This document shows positions 18,238 through 27,542 of a DNA stretch of 59,700 bases, one piece after another (position 1 is the first letter of the stretch; each line of letters opens with the position of its first letter). The position numbers and the translations under genes were made by a program. The stretch covers positions 1 to 59,700 of the forward strand of contig JAIELF010000035.1 of the NCBI GenBank assembly GCA_019753235.1, read 5' to 3'. This DNA comes from a bacterium. GTDB taxonomy: Bacteria > Planctomycetota > Planctomycetia > Kolteriales > Kolteriaceae. The notes below the pieces were generated by a model. The model saw only the letters and a list, made by a program, of their open reading frames with translations. It was not told the origin of the DNA and ran no database searches.

Positions 18238-19686
18238 CTAAAACTGAAAGTAGATGAATTCGACGTTTTCGAACACGCCGAAAAGGGCGATGATCCAAAA
18301 ACCTGTCATGTAGACGAACCAGCGCACCGGTCGATAGCCCCAAAGCTTCATCGCCCATCGGGGCTGAAATGCCATCACGTAATCGATACCGAGCAACAAC
18401 AGCATCCAGATGAAAAGAAAGCCGATCTCCATCTTCGGGACACCAATCTGCAAAAGGCTTTCCGGATGGAATCCACGGAAATCAAAAACATGCGTCGCCA
18501 TGTAAACGGCACGGTCCATGGTCCTGGCTCGGAAGAAAAAATAACCGAACAACACAAGCGCCCACATAGTCAACCACTCGACCAGAGGCAACAGAAACGG
18601 AACAAGGTCCAGGGATAGCGATCTGGTGATTCGTCGATAGATGGGCGTCCAATAGTGTTGAGCTAGGAAATAGATGGAGTGAAGGGCGCCCCACGCTATA
18701 AAGGTCCAGTTCGCGCCATGCCAGGCGCCGCTCAGAATGAAGACGGCCGAGACGTTCATCGCCCAGCGAAGGGGACGGACCCGGTTCCCACCGAGAGGGA
18801 GATAAATGTAGTCTCGAAACCAACTGGTCAACGAAATGTGCCATCGCTGCCAATACTCGGCCACACTGCGAGCCATGTAAGGCTGACGAAAATTCTGCAT
18901 CAAACGAACATCAAAAAGGCGAGCCACTCCAACGGCAATGTCCGAGTAACCAGAAAAATCTCCATACACTTGAAAAGCAAAGAAAATCGACCCCAGTATA
19001 AGGATCGGCCCTGGATAGGAAGTCGGCATGTCGAAGATGGTATGAACCAACACCGAACAAGTGTCGGCGACGACCATTTTCTTAAAGAGTCCGAGCAGAA
19101 TCCATCGGCAGCCGACGGTGATGTTCTCAAGAGTGACCTGACGATCATCTCGGATCTGCGGCAGGAGATGCTCGGCCCGTTCGATGGGCCCGGCAACCAA
19201 CTGGGGAAAGAAACTGATGAAGGTGGCAAATCGGATGGGATCGCGCTCGGCCTGCATCTGCCGGCGAAAAACGTCGATCGTGTAACTGGCGGTTTGGAAC
19301 GTAAAGAATGATATCCCCGCAGGAAGAATCAGGTGGATCAGGGGGGCCTCGAATTGGGATCCACATCGGTGCAAGAGGTTGTTGACCGTGCTAACAACAA
19401 AATCGAGGTACTTGTAGACAAAAAGCATTCCAAAAGTGGGTATCAATGCACCTGCTAGGATCACACGACGGCGATTGGGTGACGATGAACCATCAATGGC
19501 TAATGCTGCAACGAAGTTGACGGCAATCGCGATCAGAATCAAGACGACATACTGAGGCATCCAGCACATGTAGAAATAGAGGCTGGCGGCCAGCAAAAAT
19601 GGCGTTCGGCATTTCCGCGGAAGCAGGGCATCGACGGAAAACACCACCAAAAGAAAGGCGACAAATTGAAAAGTGTTGAACAGCAT
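18238..19686 (-). CDS. MBOAT-family O-acyltransferase (AlgI-like)
   Basis: The 482-residue polytopic membrane protein has about ten hydrophobic segments and the MBOAT hallmarks: FFPQLVAGPIERAEHLLPQI (about 155-175), YGDFSGYSDIAVGVARL (about 242-258), WQRWHISLTSWFRDYIYLPL (about 275-295) and the active-site His in GAWHGANWTF (about 315). AlgI-like members move acetyl groups across the membrane for O-acetylation of polysaccharides. It is followed in the operon direction by nothing, and upstream lies an SGNH-type protein, the usual partner that places the acetyl group on the polymer. Length and motifs are normal for the family. Confidence 0.92.
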   Translation of the reverse strand: MLFNTFQFVAFLLVVFSVDALLPRKCRTPFLLAASLYFYMCWMPQYVVLILIAIAVNFVAALAIDGSSSPNRRRVILAGALIPTFGMLFVYKYLDFVVSTVNNLLHRCGSQFEAPLIHLILPAGISFFTFQTASYTIDVFRRQMQAERDPIRFATFISFFPQLVAGPIERAEHLLPQIRDDRQVTLENITVGCRWILLGLFKKMVVADTCSVLVHTIFDMPTSYPGPILILGSIFFAFQVYGDFSGYSDIAVGVARLFDVRLMQNFRQPYMARSVAEYWQRWHISLTSWFRDYIYLPLGGNRVRPLRWAMNVSAVFILSGAWHGANWTFIAWGALHSIYFLAQHYWTPIYRRITRSLSLDLVPFLLPLVEWLTMWALVLFGYFFFRARTMDRAVYMATHVFDFRGFHPESLLQIGVPKMEIGFLFIWMLLLLGIDYVMAFQPRWAMKLWGYRPVRWFVYMTGFWIIALFGVFENVEFIYFQF

Positions 19687-19972
19687 ATCGTCGCCTGCGA
19701 GAAAACTTTCGCCATTATTGGCAAGGACTGAACCATATCTGAGGTTCTAGGCTCCTCATTCGGAAACTACTTCGACTCTTCTCAAGTTTCATGCCCTCTT
19801 TTACAGCAGAATCGTAACGAAGCTCACGGAAATGACGTCATGACTCGGTTATTGAGGACAACACATCAGCAAGTCTCTTCTTCAGCCAACTTAGCGAGCG
19901 GATTGCCTTCTCTGATCATCCGCGTCATGGAACGCTCGTTCGGAACAATCACTCGAACCTTGATCGAGATCA

Positions 19973-20974
19973 CTACGTTTGCGGTTCGAATTCCTGATGA
20001 GTCAGTCCCCAAAGATACTCTGTAAACACTGCGGCTCCTTCTGGATTAACATGCAACTCATCGGCAAAGAGGCGATTCGGGTATCTCTTGTAATCGGGCC
20101 CCAGCGAACGAAAGCGAGTAAAGGGCCGAAGCGCCTCGACGGTTTTGGGGTTCGTTGGAGGGGGCTCGCCGAGGTTTTTCTCTCGAACGCAGTGTGGAAT
20201 GAAATAGACTCGAAAATCATGGATTTCCGAAAGTTGCTTGAGTCGCTCGAATGCGGGCCCTTTGCATTCAACAAGGCGTTCACCGATGATTCTCTCATCG
20301 TCAATGACGGTCGTAAAATCGTCGGGCAGGCGATGGTCGGGGAATCGGCTAGCTCGCGCGATGAAATGGTACCCACGTTCCGCGATCATCTTATCGGCGG
20401 TGGTCTGCTGATAGCGATAGAAGCCTTTGATTCCCCCGTGGCTTCGAGCGCTCAAGCAGAAAGAGAGAAAGTCGCGTGGCAGCGATCTGAACGGAAAAAG
20501 CCGATCGGCCCAGGCGCTATCGCTTTTTACCCAATGCCAGATGTTTGGAGAAAACTGATCCGTACTCCACGGAATCATCAGAAAAACATGCGTCGGGACG
20601 TTTCCTGATTCGATTGCCGATTCGAGAAGCGTCAAAAACTCTTTCTCGCCCGGCAGACCAAGATTCTGTGAGTAGACCTTCCCTAGCGAAAGTCGATCAA
20701 ACTGTTCCGGAACGAATGCACAAAGAGCGTGGCTATTTCCACAAACCAGCAGCCGGGCGGCCTTGGAGGAAGCGGTCGTGAACATCGGTGAACGGACCAT
20801 TCGGTCGCGTTTCGCATCAATGGTGCATCGGCTTCCACTTCGGATGAAGGGATAGCGAAGCCAAAGAGAATCCATCAAAAGCCAGCCGCAAGCAATCAGG
20901 AATACCATGCCTGTCCATCGGACAAACAGTTGGACGACCCCCGTAAATCGGCGATGACTGCTCAATGGAATCAT
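19973..20974 (-). CDS. SGNH/AlgX-like protein, probable polysaccharide O-acetylation partner
   Basis: Taking the ATG at 20974 gives 333 residues; the frame is open further upstream to 21136 but those residues are Arg-rich and unconvincing. One transmembrane segment (about 15-35, VFLIACGWLLMDSLW) anchors the protein. The extracytoplasmic part has an SGNH-type block LLVCGNSHALCAF (nucleophile Ser with Gly-Asn before it) and a late FADELHVNPEGAAVF segment supplying the Asp-His pair. This pattern is seen in proteins that act with MBOAT acyltransferases. The gene is 286 bases upstream of the MBOAT gene in the same direction, supporting a joint role in acetylating the exopolysaccharide. Confidence 0.7.
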   Translation of the reverse strand: MIPLSSHRRFTGVVQLFVRWTGMVFLIACGWLLMDSLWLRYPFIRSGSRCTIDAKRDRMVRSPMFTTASSKAARLLVCGNSHALCAFVPEQFDRLSLGKVYSQNLGLPGEKEFLTLLESAIESGNVPTHVFLMIPWSTDQFSPNIWHWVKSDSAWADRLFPFRSLPRDFLSFCLSARSHGGIKGFYRYQQTTADKMIAERGYHFIARASRFPDHRLPDDFTTVIDDERIIGERLVECKGPAFERLKQLSEIHDFRVYFIPHCVREKNLGEPPPTNPKTVEALRPFTRFRSLGPDYKRYPNRLFADELHVNPEGAAVFTEYLWGLTHQEFEPQT

Positions 20975-21235
20975 CCCACAAGATTGCTCGTCCAACGGCA
21001 GACGCGTGCTGGCGCTCGTAAATTTACAACGACCAGTTGCCGATTGACGGCTCCGTTTCATTGCTCGTTTCGTCTCGACGGCCAAAAGGCCTCGACCTTG
21101 ATGATACCACATGCGTGTCCGCACGTGGCACTTCATTTTCTTTCACCGCGGAATGAGAAGCAAGGGTTCGATGAATCGTTTGTATTCTGACATTCGCAAA
21201 ACGGGACGAAGGTTCAAAAGATGAGTGTTTTGACT

Positions 21236-22792
21236 TCATACGGTCCGTGGAACACGGGCGGTCGATGGATTGGCTTGCATTGAGAAACGACGTGCCAGCA
21301 CCATCCAACCGAGCCGAAAAAGCATCATCACAGAGAGAATGATAATCCAGAGATCCATCCCCATGGAGCGGTTTTCTACATACTCGATGTCGTAGCGTAT
21401 CCATTCCTGGAAATCGAGGCCCGGGAGCCGACGGCGCTTGACCTGCCAGAGCCCCGTGATCCCTGGCCGAACACTCAGCCGAGCTTCTCGCCAAGCGGGG
21501 CAATACTGATTCTCGGGCTTAGGAAGAGGACGGGGCCCGACCACACTCATCTTTCCTGTTAGCACATGAAAAAACTGCGGCCATTCGTCGACCTGAACAT
21601 CGCGGAGAATTCGTCCGACGCGGGTCAATCGAGGGTCGCGGTCGATAAAAAACTGTGGGCCATCGCACATATTCTGTTCGAGGATTCGTCGGCGAACCTC
21701 TTCGGCGTCACGCCGCATCGAACGGAACTTCAGACAGTCGAAGGGCCGACCACCTTTGGTTTCGCGGCGGTGGCCGAAAAAAATCGGCCGGCCGTCTTCG
21801 AGATAGATCAAGATCGCGATAATGGGATAGAAAGGAAGCGTGAGCGCAATCGCTACCAGCGCAAATGCAATGTCGAACCCTCTCTTGCACGCTTCATAAA
21901 TCGGCTTGGGGTTTCGTTTCATTGGCCGGCGACGGTTCCTACCACTTCGATCACGGGTGGAGGTCGTCACCGACGATGGGTTTGAAGCAACAACGGAACG
22001 CTTTTCATCATTGGAGACTCGGTCCCACAGAACGCCCGGCCCCACGACACATTCGTTTTCGCTGACAGTTCGTTCAATTCCCACCCAGACGTCGCCTGCC
22101 ACACGCGCTCCGGGGGCCACGGCATCAGGGTCTTCCGACCAAACGCCAGGCCTATTCGATTGAACTGTTGGAAAGGTCGCGCTTGGGTTCTTCCAGCGAT
22201 GAAGCAGTCCGACCACGAAGCGGGTCACGTCCTCGTCGACGGAAAGGTCGTATGGCTCTCCGGAAGTACGGAGCACGCCTCGGACCGAATTGGTTTGGCC
22301 GGCGATTGCGTTCTGAAAGTCTTTGAACGGGAGCGACTGCTGCCAAAGACGCGCGATGTCAATGCTTTTCGTCATCGCCAAGCGGTAACTTCGAAAACGT
22401 GGTGAGTTGTAGTGACGCTCGACTCGCACGAGCCGACCCGAGGTTTCATCGGTCACATAGCGTTCTCGATACTGTGAACGGTGACGGGGCCGAAGACGTA
22501 TCCAGGCGAATTCGCAACCGAGCCGGCGATAAGCCTCCAATACGCGAGCGATGTCTAGGTCGATGCCGTGCCTGAAATCGCACAAAAGGTAGACCGAGTC
22601 CGGCTCAAGCGATGACGGAGTGCCCGGTACCACGAGCTGAACCCGATTTTCGCGGAGAAGATCGGACCAGAGTTCGGGAACCGTCCGCCCCCAAAGTCTC
22701 GCAGGAAGGCGATCTTCGCGCGAACGACGGCTAGAAACCACTCTCGCGCGAGTCATCAAAGAGGTCGACGCGTTTACCATGCAGGCACCCAA
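21236..22792 (-). CDS. Exopolysaccharide polyprenyl glycosylphosphotransferase with unusual N-terminal region
   Basis: The C-terminal third (about residues 300-500) is a bacterial sugar transferase of the WbaP/WcaJ type: KRGFDIAFALVAIALTLPF membrane helix, KFRSMRRDAEE, DPRLTRVGRILRDVQVDEWP and MSVVGPRPLP, then VRPGITGLWQV. It should transfer sugar-1-phosphate to undecaprenyl phosphate and so start the repeat unit. Instead of the usual membrane helices and CoA-binding-like domain, the first 290 residues are soluble; residues 60-240 look like a nucleotidyltransferase-type fold lacking the G-x-G-T-R loop, and AVAPGARVAGDVWVG resembles one turn of a left-handed beta helix. The 477 bases upstream probably hold its promoter. 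Confidence 0.85.
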   Translation of the reverse strand: MGACMVNASTSLMTRARVVSSRRSREDRLPARLWGRTVPELWSDLLRENRVQLVVPGTPSSLEPDSVYLLCDFRHGIDLDIARVLEAYRRLGCEFAWIRLRPRHRSQYRERYVTDETSGRLVRVERHYNSPRFRSYRLAMTKSIDIARLWQQSLPFKDFQNAIAGQTNSVRGVLRTSGEPYDLSVDEDVTRFVVGLLHRWKNPSATFPTVQSNRPGVWSEDPDAVAPGARVAGDVWVGIERTVSENECVVGPGVLWDRVSNDEKRSVVASNPSSVTTSTRDRSGRNRRRPMKRNPKPIYEACKRGFDIAFALVAIALTLPFYPIIAILIYLEDGRPIFFGHRRETKGGRPFDCLKFRSMRRDAEEVRRRILEQNMCDGPQFFIDRDPRLTRVGRILRDVQVDEWPQFFHVLTGKMSVVGPRPLPKPENQYCPAWREARLSVRPGITGLWQVKRRRLPGLDFQEWIRYDIEYVENRSMGMDLWIIILSVMMLFRLGWMVLARRFSMQANPSTARVPRTV

Positions 22793-23269
22793 ATGCTTAC
22801 TAGACCTCGTTCCAAGATGACTTCAACGCCTCATCAACCCTCTTGGTCTTGAGACACCATGGACAAATATACTTCTTCACTCGCACGTCTGCCGACACAG
22901 TTCAGTGCAAACGGAATACCGAACCGGACCCATCCCTCTTTTGCGAAACGTCATTCCATCCTGCGGCAACGACCGGGCTGAGGTCGGCAACGCCAGTCGT
23001 TAAAATAGGCCAAGAGTGACCATTTTAACCTTTTTGCAAGCTCTTTCCATTCCCAGTTTAACGTGGCTTACTGTTTCCTCGGTGGGCAGCCCGTGAGGAT
23101 TCCTACTCTGGGTAGGCGAATCTGGCCCGCAAACCGGACATCAACACAAAACGACGGGGAGGATTGCTCCTCTTTCGAGAAAACAAAAATGCGGATTTTG
23201 AGGACTCAAAAGGTGCTCGTTTCTTGGGCATCTCCTCGGCAGATGAGGGCTGCCAGAAACAGGCTCTCA
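22793..23269. other. Intergenic region with an AT inverted repeat
   Basis: No gene is supported in these 477 bases. A perfect 8-bp inverted repeat, GTTAAAAT at 22999-23006 and ATTTTAAC at 23022-23029, sits about 210-240 bases upstream of the glycosylphosphotransferase start and is flanked by CTTTTTG. It could be an operator or a weak bidirectional terminator. Confidence 0.45.
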
Positions 23270-24166
23270 TCATACTACAATTCGGCGAACTATTTGGCCT
23301 TCCACCATTTTCCCGGCACGGACGACGCCGCCCTCAGCAACGATCGAACGGACAACGACCGCTCCTTCTTCGACTTCACCGCCACGCAGGACAACCGAGT
23401 CGAGAAGGTCGACCCCGTCGGCAACTTTGCCGCCAGGCTCGACGATGGAGAAGATGGGTCGCCAGGGTTCGTGAGGTCGGCCCAGCGTCGATCCATGCCC
23501 CTGGCGCATTTCGAGTGAATAAATCAATCGCAGGCATGCCAGATAGTCTTCAAGCGTCCGAATGCTTTGGATGCCGACCTGGGGCCAATGAACAACGCGG
23601 ATGTCAAACGACTCTGCCATGCGCGGGAGAACCTGTTCTTTGAAGTCGACGAAGCCAACGCTTGGCACATCACGAAGAGAGCCACATCGCAGCAAGAACA
23701 GGGTGACGGGATGGCCATCCTCACGAGCCAGGATCGCGCCATCTTGCAAGACATCGAATAGTTGAGCCACCATGATCGGCACAGGATCAACCGCAATCTG
23801 AAATCCACTAACGGCGAGAATCAGAGCATCATCAGGAAACTCGGCGGCCACATCGGCCAATGCCCCCCCCGGACCGCGCAACTCCTCGGCATCTCGATCC
23901 AGGCGAATAGGCGTGTTGATCGCGCCGCGCCGAAGCGTCGGCTCGATGGCGCTCGGCGACAGCGTCACGCGAACCGGAAGCCTTGGAATTCCGAAGTGCT
24001 GCGTCAGATCGTACGCGGCCTCGTACCAGCGATCGAGGACCGTTTCGTGAGGCGACAGCGGCAAATCCATCACACTTCGGCCGACTTGTTCTTCGAATGG
24101 ATTACCTCGGACGGATCCTCCGAGGATCAGCATGGCGGCCAAATCTGATGCCTGTTCGCGACTCAC
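23270..24166 (-). CDS. Degenerate nucleotidyltransferase-like protein with beta-helix tail
   Basis: The GTG at 24166 is chosen because AAAGGACG precedes it and the longer frame to 24259 would overlap the upstream gene by 59 bases; this gives 298 residues. The N-terminus AAMLILGGSVRGNPFEEQVG sits where sugar-nucleotide pyrophosphorylases have L-x-G-G-x-G-T-R-L, but the catalytic Arg and Thr of that loop are not conserved. The C-terminus has repeats with hydrophobic spacing (VVLRGGEVEEGAVVVRSIVA) like a left-handed beta-helix. It may be an inactive, regulatory or scaffolding relative in the exopolysaccharide locus. It lies 34 bases after the methyltransferase gene. Confidence 0.6.
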   Translation of the reverse strand: MSREQASDLAAMLILGGSVRGNPFEEQVGRSVMDLPLSPHETVLDRWYEAAYDLTQHFGIPRLPVRVTLSPSAIEPTLRRGAINTPIRLDRDAEELRGPGGALADVAAEFPDDALILAVSGFQIAVDPVPIMVAQLFDVLQDGAILAREDGHPVTLFLLRCGSLRDVPSVGFVDFKEQVLPRMAESFDIRVVHWPQVGIQSIRTLEDYLACLRLIYSLEMRQGHGSTLGRPHEPWRPIFSIVEPGGKVADGVDLLDSVVLRGGEVEEGAVVVRSIVAEGGVVRAGKMVEGQIVRRIVV

Positions 24167-24200
24167 GGCGACACGTCCTTTCGGCGTCTTGGCCGAGGTG

Positions 24201-25178
24201 TTACATACTCGCCTTGAAGACGGCATGCCACATCTGTTGGCGATTACCTCGCATTCCATACTTGAAACGAGCGAGAAGTTCGACCTTTTTGAAGCCCGCG
24301 TCCCAGATCATTTTCTCAAGGCCTTCAAAACTAAAGTACCACCAAACGCAATCCTCGATCCCACCTCGGAACTCCAGAATTGGATGATTGCCCAGGCGAT
24401 CTAGGCGCGGATCGAAGACGTCTGAAATGAGGGCATATCCTTGAGTCACGCGAGCGACATTGGCCAAGGCCTTAAACGGGTTCTGCAGGTGAAGGAACAC
24501 ATCGCCGATGTGGACGATGTCGAACGAACCCAAAGAGTCCGGTGAAAGGTCGTACACGTTGCAATGGACGCGTTCGACACGAGAATTCTTCGCTCGATGC
24601 ACCAATCGAAAGCCATCACCCATTTTGCGATGGAGTTCTTCTTCGGTCATCTTTTGTCGAACGACGGGAGGAAGATCGAGCTCCTTCGCTTCATCGATGT
24701 CAAGCGCCACCACTCTGTCGGCCCCGCGTCGCTCGAACTCCATCGCCCAAAAGCCGTCGAAACAAGCGACATCAAGGACCGACCTCCCTGCGAGACTGTC
24801 GGGCAAGCGGTAATGATGCAAGATAGGGGAATGGTCGAATGCTCCAGGCGTCACGATGCCGTGCCCCAGGTCGAACGTGTGATACCATTCGATCTGGCTG
24901 GCTTGCTGGGCCAGCTGTTTCGCCTCGTCGGGAGCATCGCTTTCAACCTCGATGAGGCTCTTGCCGTTGAATGTTGTCTTCGGCTTGCCGGTCGGAGCAT
25001 CGGTGATCGGGGCCGGACGGGCGAAAAGCGATCGCGGGATCGCGACGAGTGGTCGGACTACACGCGAATAGAACCAACTCCAAACGGGATTGCGCACGGC
25101 AAAGTCAACCGTGAGAAGTTCTTCGCTGACAAAGATGGCCAACTCATGGCCAAGGGCTCTCACGCGGGCTAATGGCAT
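24201..25178 (-). CDS. SAM-dependent methyltransferase (CmoB-like fold)
   Basis: The ATG at 25178 with GAGGAATGAA before it gives 325 residues; a TTG at 25280 would add 34. The Rossmann methyltransferase domain runs from about residue 120: SVLDVACFDGFWAMEFERRG (SAM-binding motif I), RVVALDID (motif II Asp) and FDIVHIGDVFLHLQNP (motif IV). Upstream, EWYHTFDLGHGIVTPGAFDH resembles the entry segment of CmoB/DUF1698 proteins, but true CmoB has extra carboxy-SAM residues that I cannot confirm. Placement among glycosyltransferases suggests methylation of a sugar residue or lipid-linked glycan rather than tRNA. Confidence 0.78.
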   Translation of the reverse strand: MPLARVRALGHELAIFVSEELLTVDFAVRNPVWSWFYSRVVRPLVAIPRSLFARPAPITDAPTGKPKTTFNGKSLIEVESDAPDEAKQLAQQASQIEWYHTFDLGHGIVTPGAFDHSPILHHYRLPDSLAGRSVLDVACFDGFWAMEFERRGADRVVALDIDEAKELDLPPVVRQKMTEEELHRKMGDGFRLVHRAKNSRVERVHCNVYDLSPDSLGSFDIVHIGDVFLHLQNPFKALANVARVTQGYALISDVFDPRLDRLGNHPILEFRGGIEDCVWWYFSFEGLEKMIWDAGFKKVELLARFKYGMRGNRQQMWHAVFKASM

Positions 25179-25322
25179 TTCATTCCTCGCTTCGCAGGTT
25201 TCTAGACGAGAGAGTAGATGGAAGAACCCTCGCGTAAGAATGGAAGCTACTCTTCGCGAAGTTCCTGCTTTTCGTTTCAAACACTCTCTGGTTCGACTGC
25301 TTGTTTGCCCGTGATCTCGTCA

Positions 25323-26291
25323 TCATAACACGACGCACCCATAGTGCATGCTCGAGCGAATAAGAATAAAAAGAGAGCACAGATCTCGCATCAAATAAGG
25401 GATAACTCGCAGCGGGCGCAATAGGCCACGAAAGGTCGCGCTTGGTTCTTTCCCTCGGTGGTACAAGTAGGGAATTGCTCCGACCGCGAACCAGGGATTC
25501 CACACGACCGCCAACAGAATCGAGGCGAGCGCGAGCAACAAGTAGGCTTGGTTCGGCTCGTAGAAGTATCGTGCAAAGAAATGCTGACGAAGCTCCGGAT
25601 ACTTTTTGGTCAGCATCGGCCAAACGGTGAGTCGCCGATTGTACAGCCAACGACTCACCTCCATTTTCTGAACCTCGTGATAGACGAGCACCTCGGGAGC
25701 GAATCTGCTTTTCCAGCCGGCTCGCATCACACGGAGGGCGACATCGACATCTTCGCCACCAATCACGAAGGTATCGTCGACCTTGTACTCCTTCGAGAAA
25801 CCACCGATCTGCTCGAACGCTTCTCGGCGGTAAAATAGGCTGGTGCATTCCCAGAAAAACGACGGCTGATCAACTTTCACATACCAACTGAAGACGCCCG
25901 TCGGCACTCCTGGCTCGGGAAGCGTTCGCCCTTGGACGACACCGATCGCCGGCTCATGGAACGCTTCCATGCCTAGCCGAACCCATGATTCGGTCGCTTC
26001 ACAATCACTATCCATCAGCGCGATGAACCGACCCTTCCCTGCAAAGGCGCCGGTGTTTCGGCTTGGCCCGGGACCTTCGGGCTCTTTGTGAATCACGCGG
26101 AGAGAGCACTTTGCCTGGGGAATCAGTTCTTCCACCAACTTCACGTTCGTGTCGTTGGGAGAACTATCGACGACAATCACTTCGTATTCTGCCGGATCCA
26201 TGTCCTGCTTGAGCAGACTGAGAATGGCCTTTCGAAGCGCATCGGGCCGCTTGTATGCCGGGACCACAACGGTGACGATTGGGCCTGACAT
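25323..26291 (-). CDS. Family 2 glycosyltransferase
   Basis: The 322-residue protein has a GT-A fold of the GT2 type: VTVVVPAYKRPDALRKAI at the start, EVIVVDSSPND, SRNTGAFAGKGRFIALMDSD (the D-x-D equivalent, about 85-97), then FYRREAFEQIGGFSKEY and the acidic GGEDVDVALRVMRAGW segment. Two hydrophobic segments near the C-terminus (about 255-300) suggest membrane association. The ATG at 26291 overlaps the stop of the preceding GT4 gene by one base (TGATG), so translation is likely coupled. Donor and acceptor sugars are unknown. Confidence 0.9.
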   Translation of the reverse strand: MSGPIVTVVVPAYKRPDALRKAILSLLKQDMDPAEYEVIVVDSSPNDTNVKLVEELIPQAKCSLRVIHKEPEGPGPSRNTGAFAGKGRFIALMDSDCEATESWVRLGMEAFHEPAIGVVQGRTLPEPGVPTGVFSWYVKVDQPSFFWECTSLFYRREAFEQIGGFSKEYKVDDTFVIGGEDVDVALRVMRAGWKSRFAPEVLVYHEVQKMEVSRWLYNRRLTVWPMLTKKYPELRQHFFARYFYEPNQAYLLLALASILLAVVWNPWFAVGAIPYLYHRGKEPSATFRGLLRPLRVIPYLMRDLCSLFILIRSSMHYGCVVL

Positions 26292-27448
26292 CACCTTGTC
26301 TCCCGCGGCGAACCGAGTTGCTCGACGGCTTGATCTATTTGGGCGACGAACTTGTCCCAGGTGAAGAGCTTGCTGCGCTCGACGCCGGCTTGCCCGAAGC
26401 GATCGGCGAGCGCTCGATCGTTTGCCAGACGAGTCATTGCTTTGGCGAAGGCGGCAGGTTCGGGGTCGGCCAGGAGCCCGGTTACTTCATGAGCGACGAT
26501 CTCGGTCGGACCACCCCGATTGACAGCGATCGGCGGTTTTCCCTTGGCCATTCCTTCCAAAGGTGTTAAGCCGAGATCCTCGTTGAAGGCGGTGAACAAG
26601 ACGCCGTAACACTCTCGGTACAGCTTCTCCATGGCCTCGTCAGACGGATCCTGCACGAACTCGATCTCGGGCGTCTGCTGAGCAAGTTCTCGAAGTTTGG
26701 CAAAGTAAGGCTGACTCTTCTCGTCGACCATCCCGGCAATCACGAGTCGAAATCCTTTTCCTCCCTCGGCGAGAAACTTCTGAAACGATGCGATCCCCAG
26801 CTCGATGTTCTTGGTCCACATGATCCGGCCAGGAAGAAAGAAGTACGGCAATCGCTCGCCGAGATAAACAATTTGATCGGTTCGAATCCCAGGAAAAGCG
26901 ATCTCGATATCGCGGCCGAAATCGAGCCCGCCCGCGATGATTCGGTCTTTCACGGTCTGGCTGATCGCAAAGATCTTGTCGTAGTGTCGCCAGGCACGGC
27001 GATCGACAAATTTGTACCCTTGCTCCATGGCCAGCGCCAGGGGCAACTTGCTTGCGTGTTTGGCGAGATGCCTCTTGCGATACTCCAGATCGTACACCGC
27101 TCGCAAGGGCGTGAAGCAAAGAGACACAAGCGGATTCTTTTTATGTCGAAAATTCAGCAGACTTCCCAATCCATCACAGCAAACAACCAGAGGCTCGCCC
27201 GTCTCGAGTGGCAAGCGGAGGCTAAGCATCCGCCGAGCGCCCGAAAGAACCGATCCATAGGACCGTTTCACCGAAACCCGATCGATCTCGACGACGCCCA
27301 TATCCTTCAGCGCAGGATATGTTCCTTCGGCATCGTAGTGGCTGGTATAGATCCTCCAGTCGTGTCGGCTTCGACGAACAAGTTCAACGATCGTCCGTTC
27401 GAGACCACTCTTGACATAGATCCATGGATGGTAGATGGAAACCTTCAT
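26291..27448 (-). CDS. Family 4 glycosyltransferase
   Basis: The 385-residue GT-B enzyme starts MKVSIYHPWIYVKSGLERT. The C-terminal donor-binding half has GRIMWTKNIELGIASF, LVIAGMVDEKSQ, and the E-x7-E region CYGVLFTAFNEDLGLTPLEG followed by MAKGKPPIAVNRGGPTEIV, all typical for GT4. It has no membrane segment, so it should act on lipid-linked intermediates at the cytoplasmic face. It is the first gene of a TGATG-overlapping pair with the GT2 gene downstream; 94 bases separate it from the next GT4 gene upstream. Confidence 0.9.
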   Translation of the reverse strand: MKVSIYHPWIYVKSGLERTIVELVRRSRHDWRIYTSHYDAEGTYPALKDMGVVEIDRVSVKRSYGSVLSGARRMLSLRLPLETGEPLVVCCDGLGSLLNFRHKKNPLVSLCFTPLRAVYDLEYRKRHLAKHASKLPLALAMEQGYKFVDRRAWRHYDKIFAISQTVKDRIIAGGLDFGRDIEIAFPGIRTDQIVYLGERLPYFFLPGRIMWTKNIELGIASFQKFLAEGGKGFRLVIAGMVDEKSQPYFAKLRELAQQTPEIEFVQDPSDEAMEKLYRECYGVLFTAFNEDLGLTPLEGMAKGKPPIAVNRGGPTEIVAHEVTGLLADPEPAAFAKAMTRLANDRALADRFGQAGVERSKLFTWDKFVAQIDQAVEQLGSPRETR

Positions 27449-27542
27449 CAGTCACTTTCGTCCGACGTCTGGCCGATGTATCCGCTTCGGTAAGCTCGAA
27501 GAAACCGGCGGGTTCGGCATGTTTGTGTTGTATTTCAATTTT

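Noticed and set aside
20974..21136. N-terminal extension of the SGNH-like protein
   Set aside because: The extra residues are Arg-rich and lack a natural start context; the internal ATG places the membrane anchor at the right distance.
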